Shown here in pieces: positions 17,428-26,668 of a stretch of 64,000 nt of DNA. The position numbers and the translations under genes are program-made. Source of the DNA: Lachnospiraceae bacterium (lineage in GTDB: Bacteria > Bacillota > Clostridia > Lachnospirales > Lachnospiraceae); the NCBI GenBank assembly GCA_017468395.1, contig JAFUIR010000011.1:186001-250000 (forward strand). The letters run 5' to 3'. Within the stretch, counting starts at the first letter, position 1. Each line of letters starts with the position of its first letter. The notes below the pieces were generated by a model that ran no database searches, was not told the origin of the DNA, and was given only the letters and a program-made list of their open reading frames with translations.

Positions 17428-18138
17428 AATGCAAAATGTGAGATAAAAAGTGTTACCATTCCGGGCAGCGTAAAGCTTATAGATCGGTCAACTTTTGCCG
17501 GTTGTAAAAAATTAGATACAGTAATTATAGAAGATGGTGTGATAACCATTGGGTACATGGCGTTTTGGAATTGTGTCAATCTCCGTAGCGTAGAAATACC
17601 CGACAGTTTGCTCCGTATCGAAGACAGTGCATTTTCGTCTTGTAGCAGTCTGAAAAAAATAAATATTCCCGATAGTGTTGAAGATATAGCAGAAGATGCT
17701 TTTCTGGGCTGTGATAATCTGGCGGACAGGGAAATGACGGCGCAAATTGAATATGACAGAAGCCGGGAGTATTGGAGCGGTTGGATTTTGGCCTACTATC
17801 AGTGGTATACGGGAAAGAGTTTCAAAGACATTTTTGAGCGCCTTCCCATGAGTGAAGTTCAGCGCTTGTACCCGACTTTGCATGAGGCATCGGAAAGCAA
17901 GTTTGTGGATGTGGCAGATAAAATATGTTTTTTGGAAGCATCGGACACTAAACTGAAAAAAATCCGTAAGAGCAGTGGCTACTCCCAACGTGAATTGGCG
18001 GAGAAGTCAGGGGTTAGTATCAGGATGATTCAACAGTATGAGATAAAAGCAAAAGACATAAATAAGGCAGCAGGAGAGACTTTGATGGCTCTTTCCAGAG
18101 TTTTGGGCTGCACAGTGGAGGACCTTTTGGAAGTATGA
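17428..18138 (+). pseudogene. 5'-truncated LRR_5 / XRE-family fusion gene
   Basis: The frame is open from the stop at 17425-17427 to 18138 and encodes about four BspA-type LRR_5 repeats (SVTIPGSVKLID, IIEDGVITIGYMAFWNC, VEIPDSLLRIEDSAFSSC, INIPDSVEDIAEDAFLGC). The first start codon of any kind is GTG at 17539, in the middle of the repeats and without a good ribosome-binding site, so the true beginning is missing. After the repeats comes a YWSGWILAYYQWYTGKSFKDI..YPTLHEA segment known from a common Firmicutes regulator family, then an XRE helix-turn-helix (LKKIRKSSGYSQRELAEKSG..IQQYE). The protein is thus a fusion of an LRR part with the C-terminal two-thirds of a regulator. The last bases overlap the GH3 start (ATGA). 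A functional shorter product from 17539 is possible. Confidence 0.7.
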
Positions 18139-20375
18139 AGATTACGCAAAAAGATAGAGAAAAAGCAGAATGTTTGTTAAAGGAACTGACCTTAAAGGAA
18201 AAATTGAATATTATTCACGGAACCGGACTGTTTCATACGGGAGCCGTGGAGCGTTTGGGGATTCCGGCGGTGTATATGTCGGACGGGCCTATGGGTGTCC
18301 GCAAGGAAATGAAAGATGATGCGTGGGAGGCCTGCGGCAATACAGAAGATTATGTGACTTACCTGCCCTGTAACAGTGCCATTGCATCCACATGGAATCG
18401 GGAACTGGCCTATGCCTGCGGTCAGGAACTGGGGGAAGAAGCCCGAGGCAGAGGCAAGGATGTGATACTGGCACCGGGGATTAACATTAAGCGTAGTCCT
18501 CTGGGCGGGCGTAATTTTGAGTATATGAGCGAAGACCCTTATTTAACGGCGCAGCAGTGTGTGCCCCTTATTCAGGGTATTCAGGAAAATGACGTGGCGG
18601 CCTGCGTAAAGCACTATGCGCTGAATCATCAGGAATACAGAAGGCTTTGGGTAAACGTGGAAGTGAGCGAGCGGGCGCTTCGGGAGATTTATCTGCCTGC
18701 TTTCGAAGCGGCGGTAAAACAGGCAAATGTCCTTTCGGTAATGGGCGGTTACAATTTATTCCGTGGAGTACGCTGCTGCGAGAACGGCTATCTTTTGGAT
18801 GAGATTTTGCGAAAAGAATGGGGCTTTGAAGGCGTCACTATCTCTGATTGGGGTGGTATTCTGCGCACGAAAGAATCTGCGCAGGTTGGTATGGACGTGG
18901 AGATGTCCATTTACAATAATTTTGATGAGTACTTTTTTGCCAATCCCCTGGAAGAGGCAGTGGAGCGGGGGGAGATTGCCATGGAGAAGGTGGACGAAAA
19001 GGTGCGCCGCATGCTTACGGTAATGTCAGCCCTTCATATGCTGGGCGGTGAGCGAAAGAGCGGTTGTTATAATACCGCTGCCCACCGTGATGTGGCGCTT
19101 CAAACGGCCAGAGAATCAGTAATTTTGCTAAAAAATGAAGAGCAGAGACTGCCTATTTCAAAAGAAAAGACGAAGAAGTTATTGGTTATCGGTCAGAATG
19201 CAGATCGCGTCTATTCCAATGGCGGCGGAAGTTCGGAAATTAAGGCTTTATATGAAATTTCGCCTCTTGCGGGATTAAAGGCGCTGCTGGGCGGTAATAC
19301 GAAAGTGGACTATGTGCGAGGCTACTATGTTCCTGAACTTGCATCCCAGGATGAGAAGTGGCAGGAGAGTAGCTTGAAGGAAACAGGTGTCTTGGGAGAG
19401 GAAACTCATAAAAATCCGGCTTCGGGCATGGATGATGGCAGGCTGGCAATGGGTGTAAACGGTCAGGTGGATTTGCGGGATGGCCAGGTGGCAGAGCCGG
19501 AGATTTTAACAGAAGAAATCCGTCAGAAACGGTTTGAACTGTTGCAGGAAGCGGTGCAAATGGCAGCAACCTACGATGAGGTCATTTTTGTGGGAGGACT
19601 TGATCATAATTATGATGTGGAAAATCAAGACCGCAGGGATATGAAACTGCCCTATGGACAGGAAGAAGTGATTGAGGCGGTGCTTGCGGCAAATCCCAAT
19701 ACGGTGCTTGTGATGATGGCAGGTTCTCCTGTGGAGATGGGAAGTTTTAAGGATAAAGCAAAAGCTATTGTGTGGCAGTGGTATGCAGGCATGGAAGGCG
19801 GAACGGCTCTTGCAGAGGTGCTTTTGGGAGATATAAATCCTTCCGGAAAACTGCCGGAAACCATTCCTTTTACCCATACGGATTGTAGTGCGCATTGTAT
19901 CGGAACATTTGGAGATAAGGATGAAACCGAGTATAAAGAGGGTATCTATGTGGGCTATCGGTATTATGATACCAAGCAGGTGCCTGTAGCATTTTGCTTT
20001 GGACACGGACTGTCCTATACCGAGTTTGCATACAGGGATATACAGGCGGTTCCCATGGAGAAGGACGGTGCGGGAGTCAAGGTCAGTTGCTTGGTAAAAA
20101 ACACCGGCATGCGTGATGGAAAAGAAGTTGTGCAGCTCTATGTGGCTGCTCCAAACAGTGCGGTGGACCGCCCGGCAAAGGAATTAAAGGGCTATGAAAA
20201 AGTGTGGCTCCAAGCAGGGGAGGAAAAATTGGTGGAATTTGAATTGGGTAAGGAAGCGTTTTCTTATTACGACGAAAACCGCAAGTGTTTTTATGTGCAG
20301 CCCGGCGAATATCAAATTATGCTGGGAGCATCTGCTATGGATATAAGACTTGTTGGCAGTGTAAAGCTGCGGTAA
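18135..20375 (+). CDS. Beta-glucosidase, glycoside hydrolase family 3
   Basis: 746 residues with no signal peptide, so cytosolic. It releases terminal beta-linked sugars from short oligosaccharides. The (beta/alpha)8 domain contains PAVYMSDGPMGVR, GRNFEYMSEDP, CVKHYALN and the nucleophile Asp238 in TISDWGG. The GH3-C domain (AQTARESVILLKNEEQRLP-like start, PSGKLPETIPF) and a terminal FnIII-like domain (KNTGMRDGKEVVQLYV) follow. It could act on cellobiose or cellodextrins imported for the cytosolic GH9 enzyme at 35791. It is translationally coupled to the truncated XRE gene. Confidence 0.93.
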   Translation: MKITQKDREKAECLLKELTLKEKLNIIHGTGLFHTGAVERLGIPAVYMSDGPMGVRKEMKDDAWEACGNTEDYVTYLPCNSAIASTWNRELAYACGQELGEEARGRGKDVILAPGINIKRSPLGGRNFEYMSEDPYLTAQQCVPLIQGIQENDVAACVKHYALNHQEYRRLWVNVEVSERALREIYLPAFEAAVKQANVLSVMGGYNLFRGVRCCENGYLLDEILRKEWGFEGVTISDWGGILRTKESAQVGMDVEMSIYNNFDEYFFANPLEEAVERGEIAMEKVDEKVRRMLTVMSALHMLGGERKSGCYNTAAHRDVALQTARESVILLKNEEQRLPISKEKTKKLLVIGQNADRVYSNGGGSSEIKALYEISPLAGLKALLGGNTKVDYVRGYYVPELASQDEKWQESSLKETGVLGEETHKNPASGMDDGRLAMGVNGQVDLRDGQVAEPEILTEEIRQKRFELLQEAVQMAATYDEVIFVGGLDHNYDVENQDRRDMKLPYGQEEVIEAVLAANPNTVLVMMAGSPVEMGSFKDKAKAIVWQWYAGMEGGTALAEVLLGDINPSGKLPETIPFTHTDCSAHCIGTFGDKDETEYKEGIYVGYRYYDTKQVPVAFCFGHGLSYTEFAYRDIQAVPMEKDGAGVKVSCLVKNTGMRDGKEVVQLYVAAPNSAVDRPAKELKGYEKVWLQAGEEKLVEFELGKEAFSYYDENRKCFYVQPGEYQIMLGASAMDIRLVGSVKLR

Positions 20376-20389
20376 GTCTGTTTGTCAGG

Positions 20390-20418
20390 AACCCGGTGGA
20401 GCAATCTGCCGGGTTTTT
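20390..20418 (+). terminator. Intrinsic terminator after the GH3 gene
   Basis: AACCCGG (20390-20396) pairs with CCGGGTT (20409-20415) and is followed by TTTG. Confidence 0.75.
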
Positions 20419-20473
20419 GTACTTTTGGAGTGTTTGGCAGTTTGGGAAAAGGCGCTTATCAGAGAGAAATGCC

Positions 20474-20502
20474 TTGCATAACTTTTGCACAGAAGATATA
20501 AT
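20474..20502 (+). promoter_or_regulatory. Promoter for the thioesterase-cvfB-NACHT directon
   Basis: TTGCAT (20474-20479), 17-base spacer, TATAAT (20497-20502), about 85 bases before the thioesterase start. No terminator is evident before 26616, so it may drive four genes. Confidence 0.6.
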
Positions 20503-20599
20503 TACTACATGCGTACAATGCCGAAAATAGGCTGAAAATCGGCAAACTGGCAGGGCTTAATTGTTTGGTAAAAACAAAGTCTCATAACAGGAGGACGGG

Positions 20600-21313
20600 A
20601 TGTATACTTTTGACAGCAGAATCAGATATAGTGAGAGCGACGGCGAAGCAAAACTTTCACTGGAAGGACTTATAGATTATTTTCAGGACGCATCTACCTT
20701 TCATTCAGAGGATTTGGGTCTGGGGATTCATTATCTAAAAGAGGAACAGAAATTGTGGGTTCTTTCTGCGTGGCAGATTGTGGTGGACAGGTATCCGGCC
20801 ATGGGCGAACGCGTGGTTATAGGAACATTTCCTTACGATTTTAAGGGCTGTTTTGGCAGCAGAAATTTCTTTTTGAAGAGTGAAAGCGGGGAATTTCTGG
20901 CAAAGGCCAATTCCATCTGGACACTTTTGGATTTACAAAACCAGCGCCCTACCAAACCCACTCCTATTATGCTGGAAAAGTATGCCTTGGAAGAAAAATT
21001 GGACATGGAATATGCGCCCCGTAAAATCGAGGTGCCAAAGGGTGGCAGCACCCGGGAAGCAATTTTGGTGCACAGACACCATCTGGATACCAATAACCAT
21101 GTAAATAACGGACAATATGTGCGCATGGCCATGGAATATCTGCCGGAAGACTTTAAAATCGGTCAGATGCGTGCGGAATATAAAAAACAGGCACTGCTTG
21201 GTGATGTGCTTTATCCGCAGGTGGTTTTGCAGGAGGGATTATGTGTGGTATCTCTTGAGGATGCGCAGGGCGCAGTGTATGTAAATGTAGAGTTTAAGAA
21301 GGCGGACGAATAG
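20600..21313 (+). CDS. Acyl-ACP thioesterase
   Basis: 237 residues with two hot-dog folds (FatA/FatB-like). The first repeat reads MYTFDSRIRYSESDGEAKLSLEGLIDYFQDAS-like, and the second carries the catalytic region HLDTNNHVNNGQYVRMA. It hydrolyses acyl-ACP to free fatty acid, which limits or tunes chain length. GGAGGACGGG precedes the start. The next gene begins immediately after its stop. Confidence 0.9.
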   Translation: MYTFDSRIRYSESDGEAKLSLEGLIDYFQDASTFHSEDLGLGIHYLKEEQKLWVLSAWQIVVDRYPAMGERVVIGTFPYDFKGCFGSRNFFLKSESGEFLAKANSIWTLLDLQNQRPTKPTPIMLEKYALEEKLDMEYAPRKIEVPKGGSTREAILVHRHHLDTNNHVNNGQYVRMAMEYLPEDFKIGQMRAEYKKQALLGDVLYPQVVLQEGLCVVSLEDAQGAVYVNVEFKKADE

Positions 21314-22150
21314 ATGTTAAAATTAGGTGAAAAGCAAGTGTTGGAAGTTGTTAAAAAAGTGGAATTCGGGGTGTATTTGGCGGCTTTGGATGGTGATATG
21401 CAGGAGAAGGTTTTACTTCCTGTTAAGCAGGTACCGGATGGAACGGGCATAGGGACAAAACTGGAGGTGTTTTTGTACCGTGATTCCAAGGATCGTATCA
21501 TTGCCACTACCGCAACTCCTCTTTTGGAAATGGGAAAGGTTGCCCGGCTTAAGGTGGCAGAAGTGGCGAAAATAGGTGCTTTTTTGGATTGGGGACTGGA
21601 AAAAGATTTGCTGCTTCCTTTCAAGCAGCAGACCTATCGCGTGAAAGCAGGAGATACTCCTTTGGTTTCCCTTTATATTGATAAAAGTAACAGGTTGTGC
21701 GCTACCATGAATGTATATCCCAATTTGCGCCAGGACAGTCCTTATGAGAAAGATGCAAGGGTCAGCGGACAGGTTTATGAGATTAGCGACAATTTTGGTG
21801 CATTTGTGGCAGTGGATGATTTATACAGCGGATTGATTCCCAAGAAGGAACTTTACGGGGAAATCAAGCCCGGCGATATGGTAGATGCCAGAGTGACGGA
21901 AGTAAAAGAGGATGGAAAACTGAATCTCAGCATCCGAGAGAAGGCTTATCTGCAAATTGGGGAAGATGCGGAGAAAATCATGGAACTTATTGAAAGTTAT
22001 GACGGCGTTTTGCCTTTTACGGAAAAGGCTTCACCGGATGTTATCCGCAGGGAAACGGATATGAGTAAAAATGAGTTTAAACGTGCGGTAGGGAATCTTT
22101 TAAAAAACGGACGTATTGAAATTAAAGAGGGTATTATTCGCAAAAAATAG
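21314..22150 (+). CDS. cvfB: S1 RNA-binding protein, CvfB/YitL family
   Basis: 278 residues: three S1-like OB domains (first about 5-65 with GVYLAAL; second about 75-135 with LKVAEVAKIGAFLDWGLEKDLLLPF; third about 150-215 with GQVYEISDNFGAFVAVDDLYSGLIPKKEL) and a C-terminal winged helix (DMSKNEFKRAVGNLLKNGRIEI). CvfB in staphylococci binds RNA and affects virulence gene expression. The start codon is directly after the thioesterase stop. Confidence 0.9.
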   Translation: MLKLGEKQVLEVVKKVEFGVYLAALDGDMQEKVLLPVKQVPDGTGIGTKLEVFLYRDSKDRIIATTATPLLEMGKVARLKVAEVAKIGAFLDWGLEKDLLLPFKQQTYRVKAGDTPLVSLYIDKSNRLCATMNVYPNLRQDSPYEKDARVSGQVYEISDNFGAFVAVDDLYSGLIPKKELYGEIKPGDMVDARVTEVKEDGKLNLSIREKAYLQIGEDAEKIMELIESYDGVLPFTEKASPDVIRRETDMSKNEFKRAVGNLLKNGRIEIKEGIIRKK

Positions 22151-22179
22151 GATTGGGTACGAAAGAGAAGGAATACGAA

Positions 22180-23748
22180 ATGCAGATAAAAGAGTTGGTA
22201 AATGCAGTCAGAGACTTGGTAAAAAGACCTTTGGGTATCAAAAAACTACAGGAGGGAAAACAGGCGTTTCAGGATTTTTTGGAGACAGAGTGCGCTGTGT
22301 CCGGTTATGGAAAAAAGTGTGTTGCCCATCTGGAGGAAATTGTAGACGAAAACCTGCTGGCTGTTAAGATGCCTGCAACCAGCGAGGCTCTGCAGGAAGA
22401 GGTTCTGTGGGCAAAAGAAGTGTGGGAAAAGATTCAGAGTTATTCCGTGGATGAGGGCGCAGATGAACAAAAAGAATCCCTTTTGGCTCAATATGAATTG
22501 GTGGACAGTCTTTGGAACGGTCAGTTAAGCCCTGTGGAAATATCTGACGGAGAAGAAATAAAAAAGGCAGTGACGGCGCTGTTTGTTGTGCTTGTGAACG
22601 CATGCAGAGTGCGCGCTTTGAGCATTAAGAAGGGCTATGTGAATAACCTGATCCGCAAAATTAATATCGGTGATTATTGTCTGGAAAAAATGGAAGGAGA
22701 AAATGACTATACCGATGAAAATGGTCGTTTTCAAGAGATTCAGGAGCATTTCTTACAATTGCAATGGGGTGGCGAATCAAATCTTCCGATCAATATTAAC
22801 GATGAAGAGGGTTCTTTTAAATTACTGGGGGAGGCCGGCTGCGGTAAGACAACTCAGGCCAGAGAATACTATAGGCAGGCTCTGGAGCGGGGGGCTTATG
22901 ATGAAGATGTTCTGCCCATATGGATTTCCCTGCGCTTACTGGAAGAAGAACAATTAAATAACTTTAAGCAGGTGTTGATTGATTGTATCGGCAAGCCTAT
23001 TACGGAAGAAGATTTTGATTTGCTTGTGAGAGAAGGCATTATTATGCTGTTTTTGGACGGTTACAACGAAGTAATCGGAAGCACGGAAAAACAGATTGCC
23101 AAGAGAAATCTGGCGCGGACCATTGAAAGTATGTACAGAGCCCGTACAAGCGGCGGTCAGGGTGGCAAAGGTGCCCAGATTATTATGACTGACCGAATTA
23201 ACGAATCTACTCCTTCCTGTCTGGAGAGAATACCTTACTATAGGTTGCAGCGCATGGACGACGAGGCGATTGTTGCCTACATGAAAATGTATATGGACGA
23301 TGCTGTACAACTGGAAGAGGCCGAGAAATATGTGGCTGAACTGCAAAAAGATGATGTAGATATTTTTATTCCGGCAAAAATCAATATGATTATAGAGTGT
23401 GCTACCGGGCAAAAAGATTTCCCGGCTCCCGGCAGGATGAATTTCGAAAAGGCATACCTGGATTATATTTTGGATCGTGAACGCATTGAAAAGAAAGAAA
23501 ATGTCAGAGTGTTTAAGGATATGTTTTATCTTGTTGCCAATGCTATGGACGGTCCGGAGGCTGCTAAAACAAAAGCAGAAATTAATGATATTTGGAATGA
23601 ACGTCGCTCACTGGATGACCATGAGGCGGACAGAATTCTTCTTTTGGCGGTGGAGATGGGAATTTTGATTGAGTCCCATAGCGGAAGCCGGATAGAGTAT
23701 AGTTTTAGCTGTAAGGCGTACTATTCTTATTTTAAAGAACAGGCGTAG
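22180..23748 (+). CDS. NACHT-type STAND NTPase
   Basis: About 522 residues. Residues 1-200 are helical and without a domain I recognise. The NTPase core has Walker A GEAGCGKTTQ at 217-226 and a NACHT-style Walker B IMLFLDGYNE at 288-297 (Asp293, second acidic residue Glu297), a sensor-1-like IIMTDR and a helical C-terminal part ending FSCKAYYSYFKEQA. There is no fused TIR, nuclease or repeat domain, unlike most NLR-like defence proteins. A TTG at 22153 could start nine residues earlier; AGAAGGA before ATG 22180 favours the latter. The next gene begins 12 bases downstream, so the two products probably act as partners. Confidence 0.8.
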   Translation: MQIKELVNAVRDLVKRPLGIKKLQEGKQAFQDFLETECAVSGYGKKCVAHLEEIVDENLLAVKMPATSEALQEEVLWAKEVWEKIQSYSVDEGADEQKESLLAQYELVDSLWNGQLSPVEISDGEEIKKAVTALFVVLVNACRVRALSIKKGYVNNLIRKINIGDYCLEKMEGENDYTDENGRFQEIQEHFLQLQWGGESNLPININDEEGSFKLLGEAGCGKTTQAREYYRQALERGAYDEDVLPIWISLRLLEEEQLNNFKQVLIDCIGKPITEEDFDLLVREGIIMLFLDGYNEVIGSTEKQIAKRNLARTIESMYRARTSGGQGGKGAQIIMTDRINESTPSCLERIPYYRLQRMDDEAIVAYMKMYMDDAVQLEEAEKYVAELQKDDVDIFIPAKINMIIECATGQKDFPAPGRMNFEKAYLDYILDRERIEKKENVRVFKDMFYLVANAMDGPEAAKTKAEINDIWNERRSLDDHEADRILLLAVEMGILIESHSGSRIEYSFSCKAYYSYFKEQA

Positions 23749-23760
23749 GAGGAACTTGTA

Positions 23761-26616
23761 TTGTTGACATATGAAGAAATGCAGCAAGAACTTGAAGGCT
23801 GCAGTGACAGCGAGTTGCGCACAAAGTGCAAAGAATATGCAAAGCAGGATTTGGAAGAAGGTTTTTTGGCAGTGCGCTATGTATGGGAAAAAAAGACCCC
23901 TTATGAAGCGGCTACAATGGTAAATAACAGACATTTTTGCACGGCACAGGTGCGTAGGGAATTGAGTGAAAAATTGTTTGATGCATACCGTGGGCAAATG
24001 CGTAAAGTGATTTGCGGAAGCCATGAAGAGACGGCTTTAAACATGATAGAAACTCTTTTGCATCTTACATACAGCTTTCCGATGGAAAGAACCGTGGAGG
24101 TTTGGAGACAAATAGGGGAAAACAAAAGTGCTGTTATTTCCGAACGCTGCGCAAAACAATTAAGCGCATGTTTTGAAAGCAGGGATTTTCCGGCAGTGGT
24201 ACTGTATCCGAAAAATCTGTATGCAATTTATAAAGTCTGCTCCCAGAAAAATCAGAAATGGTTTCTGAGAATGACGGAGATAAGTCTGAAAAATGCCTGC
24301 CAAAGTGAAAAGTGTGTTTTAAACTATAAAAAAGTAAAAATTATGGCAGAAGAAAATCCGGACTTGATGAAAGAATACAGGCAGTATTTGGAACTTCTTT
24401 TGGAAAAGGATTTATCTCAGGAAGCGGGCAGATTTATTGAGCGTCTGGATGATTATTACAAATATGAGGAAACGCCCTTTGGTTATACAAGGGAAGAGTG
24501 GAAGCGTCTGTTTTGTGCCTCGGATGTTACGAGGCTGATAGAGGCTTATTTCCGGTGCGAAAACAGCGGAGGCAGAACCTACACCGTGCAACAGTTGGAA
24601 GAGGATGTATATTCTGTGGAATCCGGCGAATTTGCAAGGTGCTGGGTAAAAATTCTGCGTGTTTTCAGTGAACTGAAAGAATTGTTGGATAAGAGCGAAG
24701 AAGAATTTAGAAACGGATTGGAAGTGCTGAAGGATTGTGAAATGTTCAGCATGGAGACTCAGTTGTACTATATTCCCATTGCCATTGTGCAGGCCGGTAT
24801 CATTAATACTTTGATTGAACGGGAAAGTCCCTGCCTTATGGAATACTTTAGGACCGTGGGAGATAAGAATGTTTATCTGTTCAAGTACCGGAAAGTAATA
24901 AAGGGGCATATGGAACTGGATGAAGTTAAGATGGATTATGAAACCAGGATTAAGCCCTGCCTGCTTGCCTTGAAAAACAAAGAAGAACTGGTGGAATTAT
25001 ATATGAATTCCCACTTAAGATATTACATTGATATCAATGATGTAGTCCGCAATTGTGCAAAATACAGTCCTAAAGGTAATGTGTACAACCTGTTTAAAGA
25101 TTATGAAATTGCGGGAAAAATCACCAGGGTGGAAAACCGTGGTTATAAGATGATGGTACAGCCCAGTCCTCTGGTGGCTTATATTGTCCGGGACAAATCC
25201 GGAGAGGAGTCTTTTTCCAGGGAAGTTATGGGGCAGGCAGAGATAAACCGCAACTGGCAGTATGCCAATATGAAAAAATTGGATTATGCCAAGTTGGGAG
25301 ACTATTGTGTATACAAGTACGAGAGAGTGCGGGATCATGTGATTATCGTCACGGATGTTGTGATTAAGAATGAAAAACATGAACCGTTCAGTCAGGAGGA
25401 AAGCGATGAGCGCCGCCAAAAGTTCCTGGAAGTGGTTTATAAATGGCTGGATAAAGTGGAGGAAACAGGAGAAAGCATTGAATTTCTCGGAAACGAAGGA
25501 GACGGTTTTTTTGATTATGACGCTCCTGTCAGATGTGCTTGTCCGTCTTATTTGGCAGATACACCACAGATGCTTTACGTCCGTGAAAAATTAGCGGAGC
25601 GGATTGTGGAAGTAGTAGCGGGTTTGAAAGGCAGAACCATTGATGCGGTGTTAGCTCAGCTAACCAAAATGTTCCTGAAAGAAGTGGATGAATGCCGTTT
25701 TATTCCCAGTCAGTCCAAAGCCAACATGGGCTCTATTAAAAATCCCGAGATTAGGGAGAATATCAGAGCTTGCGCAAAAAGGTTTCTCAACAGGGAAGAT
25801 GTTTTGGTGGAACAGAAATTTCTTGTGTTTTTTAATACAGCCATGAAATTGGTATGTCCCGTGGAAAGTCTGGCTACTTTGGGAGATGCAAAACTGTGTG
25901 AATATGTGCAAAACCATGGCATCGAGGAATATACTATCCCTGTGCGGTTTGATGGGATGCGAAAATGCTTTGTGCAGACCTGGAAAAATTATAAGGAATA
26001 TTTGCCTTACTATACAGAATATCGTTTTGAATATGAGGGCGAAAAGGATTTTGACCCGAGAGCACAATGGTTTGCGGGTGTTGGGAAAATATTGCCCAAG
26101 GAGAGAACGATTGTACTGAATAATATTTGGGACAAAGATGCGGTAAAAGGAGAAGTACAGGAATATCTCCGGTTGTTTTATGATTTGCGCCGTGCCCAAA
26201 GTTACGAAATAGGATTAGAGAGATTTGGTGAAAATAAGCCCAAAAGAAAAATTGGTTTTGGGTCTTCTACAGTGCGCTATGTGCGGGAATTTACGGATAC
26301 AATCCGGGGAATTTTTGAAAAGCAAAGATACTGTGCGGAAGAGTGTCTGTGGTTGTTGGAGTACATGGAGCAGGATGTAAATAACAATCCGTATACCTGC
26401 AGTGAAGGTAAGCCATGGGTGCAAGAGGCTTTTGATGCGGATAACAGTTTACACAGTATTGTGGAGAAGGCGTGGAAAGGAATGCTTACCGCCCTGACAG
26501 AGCAGAAAGAGGCTATCAGCACTATCAAAGCGGTTTATGAAAAGTCTTTCTTTGCATACTACATTTCCGAAGAGAGGTTTGCTCAGGACCTGGCAGACAT
26601 CGGCTACAAAATATAA
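23761..26616 (+). CDS. Large orphan protein, partner of the NACHT NTPase
   Basis: 951 residues from a TTG start, fixed by AGGAGGA at 23747-23753 seven bases upstream. I do not recognise the family. Residues 1-430 are helical with a repeat-like look (short amphipathic helices, many Cys and Tyr). Residues about 440-535 look like an OB/S1-type barrel (IAGKITRVENRGYKMMV..LGDYCVYKYERV..VIIVTDVV). Residues 540-951 are again mainly helical and contain no catalytic motif I can name. There is no signal peptide or membrane helix. Coupling to the NACHT gene suggests that this is the sensor or effector half of a two-protein system; that is inference. Confidence 0.75.
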   Translation: MLTYEEMQQELEGCSDSELRTKCKEYAKQDLEEGFLAVRYVWEKKTPYEAATMVNNRHFCTAQVRRELSEKLFDAYRGQMRKVICGSHEETALNMIETLLHLTYSFPMERTVEVWRQIGENKSAVISERCAKQLSACFESRDFPAVVLYPKNLYAIYKVCSQKNQKWFLRMTEISLKNACQSEKCVLNYKKVKIMAEENPDLMKEYRQYLELLLEKDLSQEAGRFIERLDDYYKYEETPFGYTREEWKRLFCASDVTRLIEAYFRCENSGGRTYTVQQLEEDVYSVESGEFARCWVKILRVFSELKELLDKSEEEFRNGLEVLKDCEMFSMETQLYYIPIAIVQAGIINTLIERESPCLMEYFRTVGDKNVYLFKYRKVIKGHMELDEVKMDYETRIKPCLLALKNKEELVELYMNSHLRYYIDINDVVRNCAKYSPKGNVYNLFKDYEIAGKITRVENRGYKMMVQPSPLVAYIVRDKSGEESFSREVMGQAEINRNWQYANMKKLDYAKLGDYCVYKYERVRDHVIIVTDVVIKNEKHEPFSQEESDERRQKFLEVVYKWLDKVEETGESIEFLGNEGDGFFDYDAPVRCACPSYLADTPQMLYVREKLAERIVEVVAGLKGRTIDAVLAQLTKMFLKEVDECRFIPSQSKANMGSIKNPEIRENIRACAKRFLNREDVLVEQKFLVFFNTAMKLVCPVESLATLGDAKLCEYVQNHGIEEYTIPVRFDGMRKCFVQTWKNYKEYLPYYTEYRFEYEGEKDFDPRAQWFAGVGKILPKERTIVLNNIWDKDAVKGEVQEYLRLFYDLRRAQSYEIGLERFGENKPKRKIGFGSSTVRYVREFTDTIRGIFEKQRYCAEECLWLLEYMEQDVNNNPYTCSEGKPWVQEAFDADNSLHSIVEKAWKGMLTALTEQKEAISTIKAVYEKSFFAYYISEERFAQDLADIGYKI

Positions 26617-26668
26617 GCGTAAAATAAAGAGTATATGAAATAAAATTTTGTATCAGGTGTCCGTTGTC

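Noticed and set aside
22153-22180. Upstream TTG start for the NACHT gene.
   Set aside because: It lies too close to the cvfB stop to have a ribosome-binding site, while AGAAGGA is correctly placed for ATG 22180.
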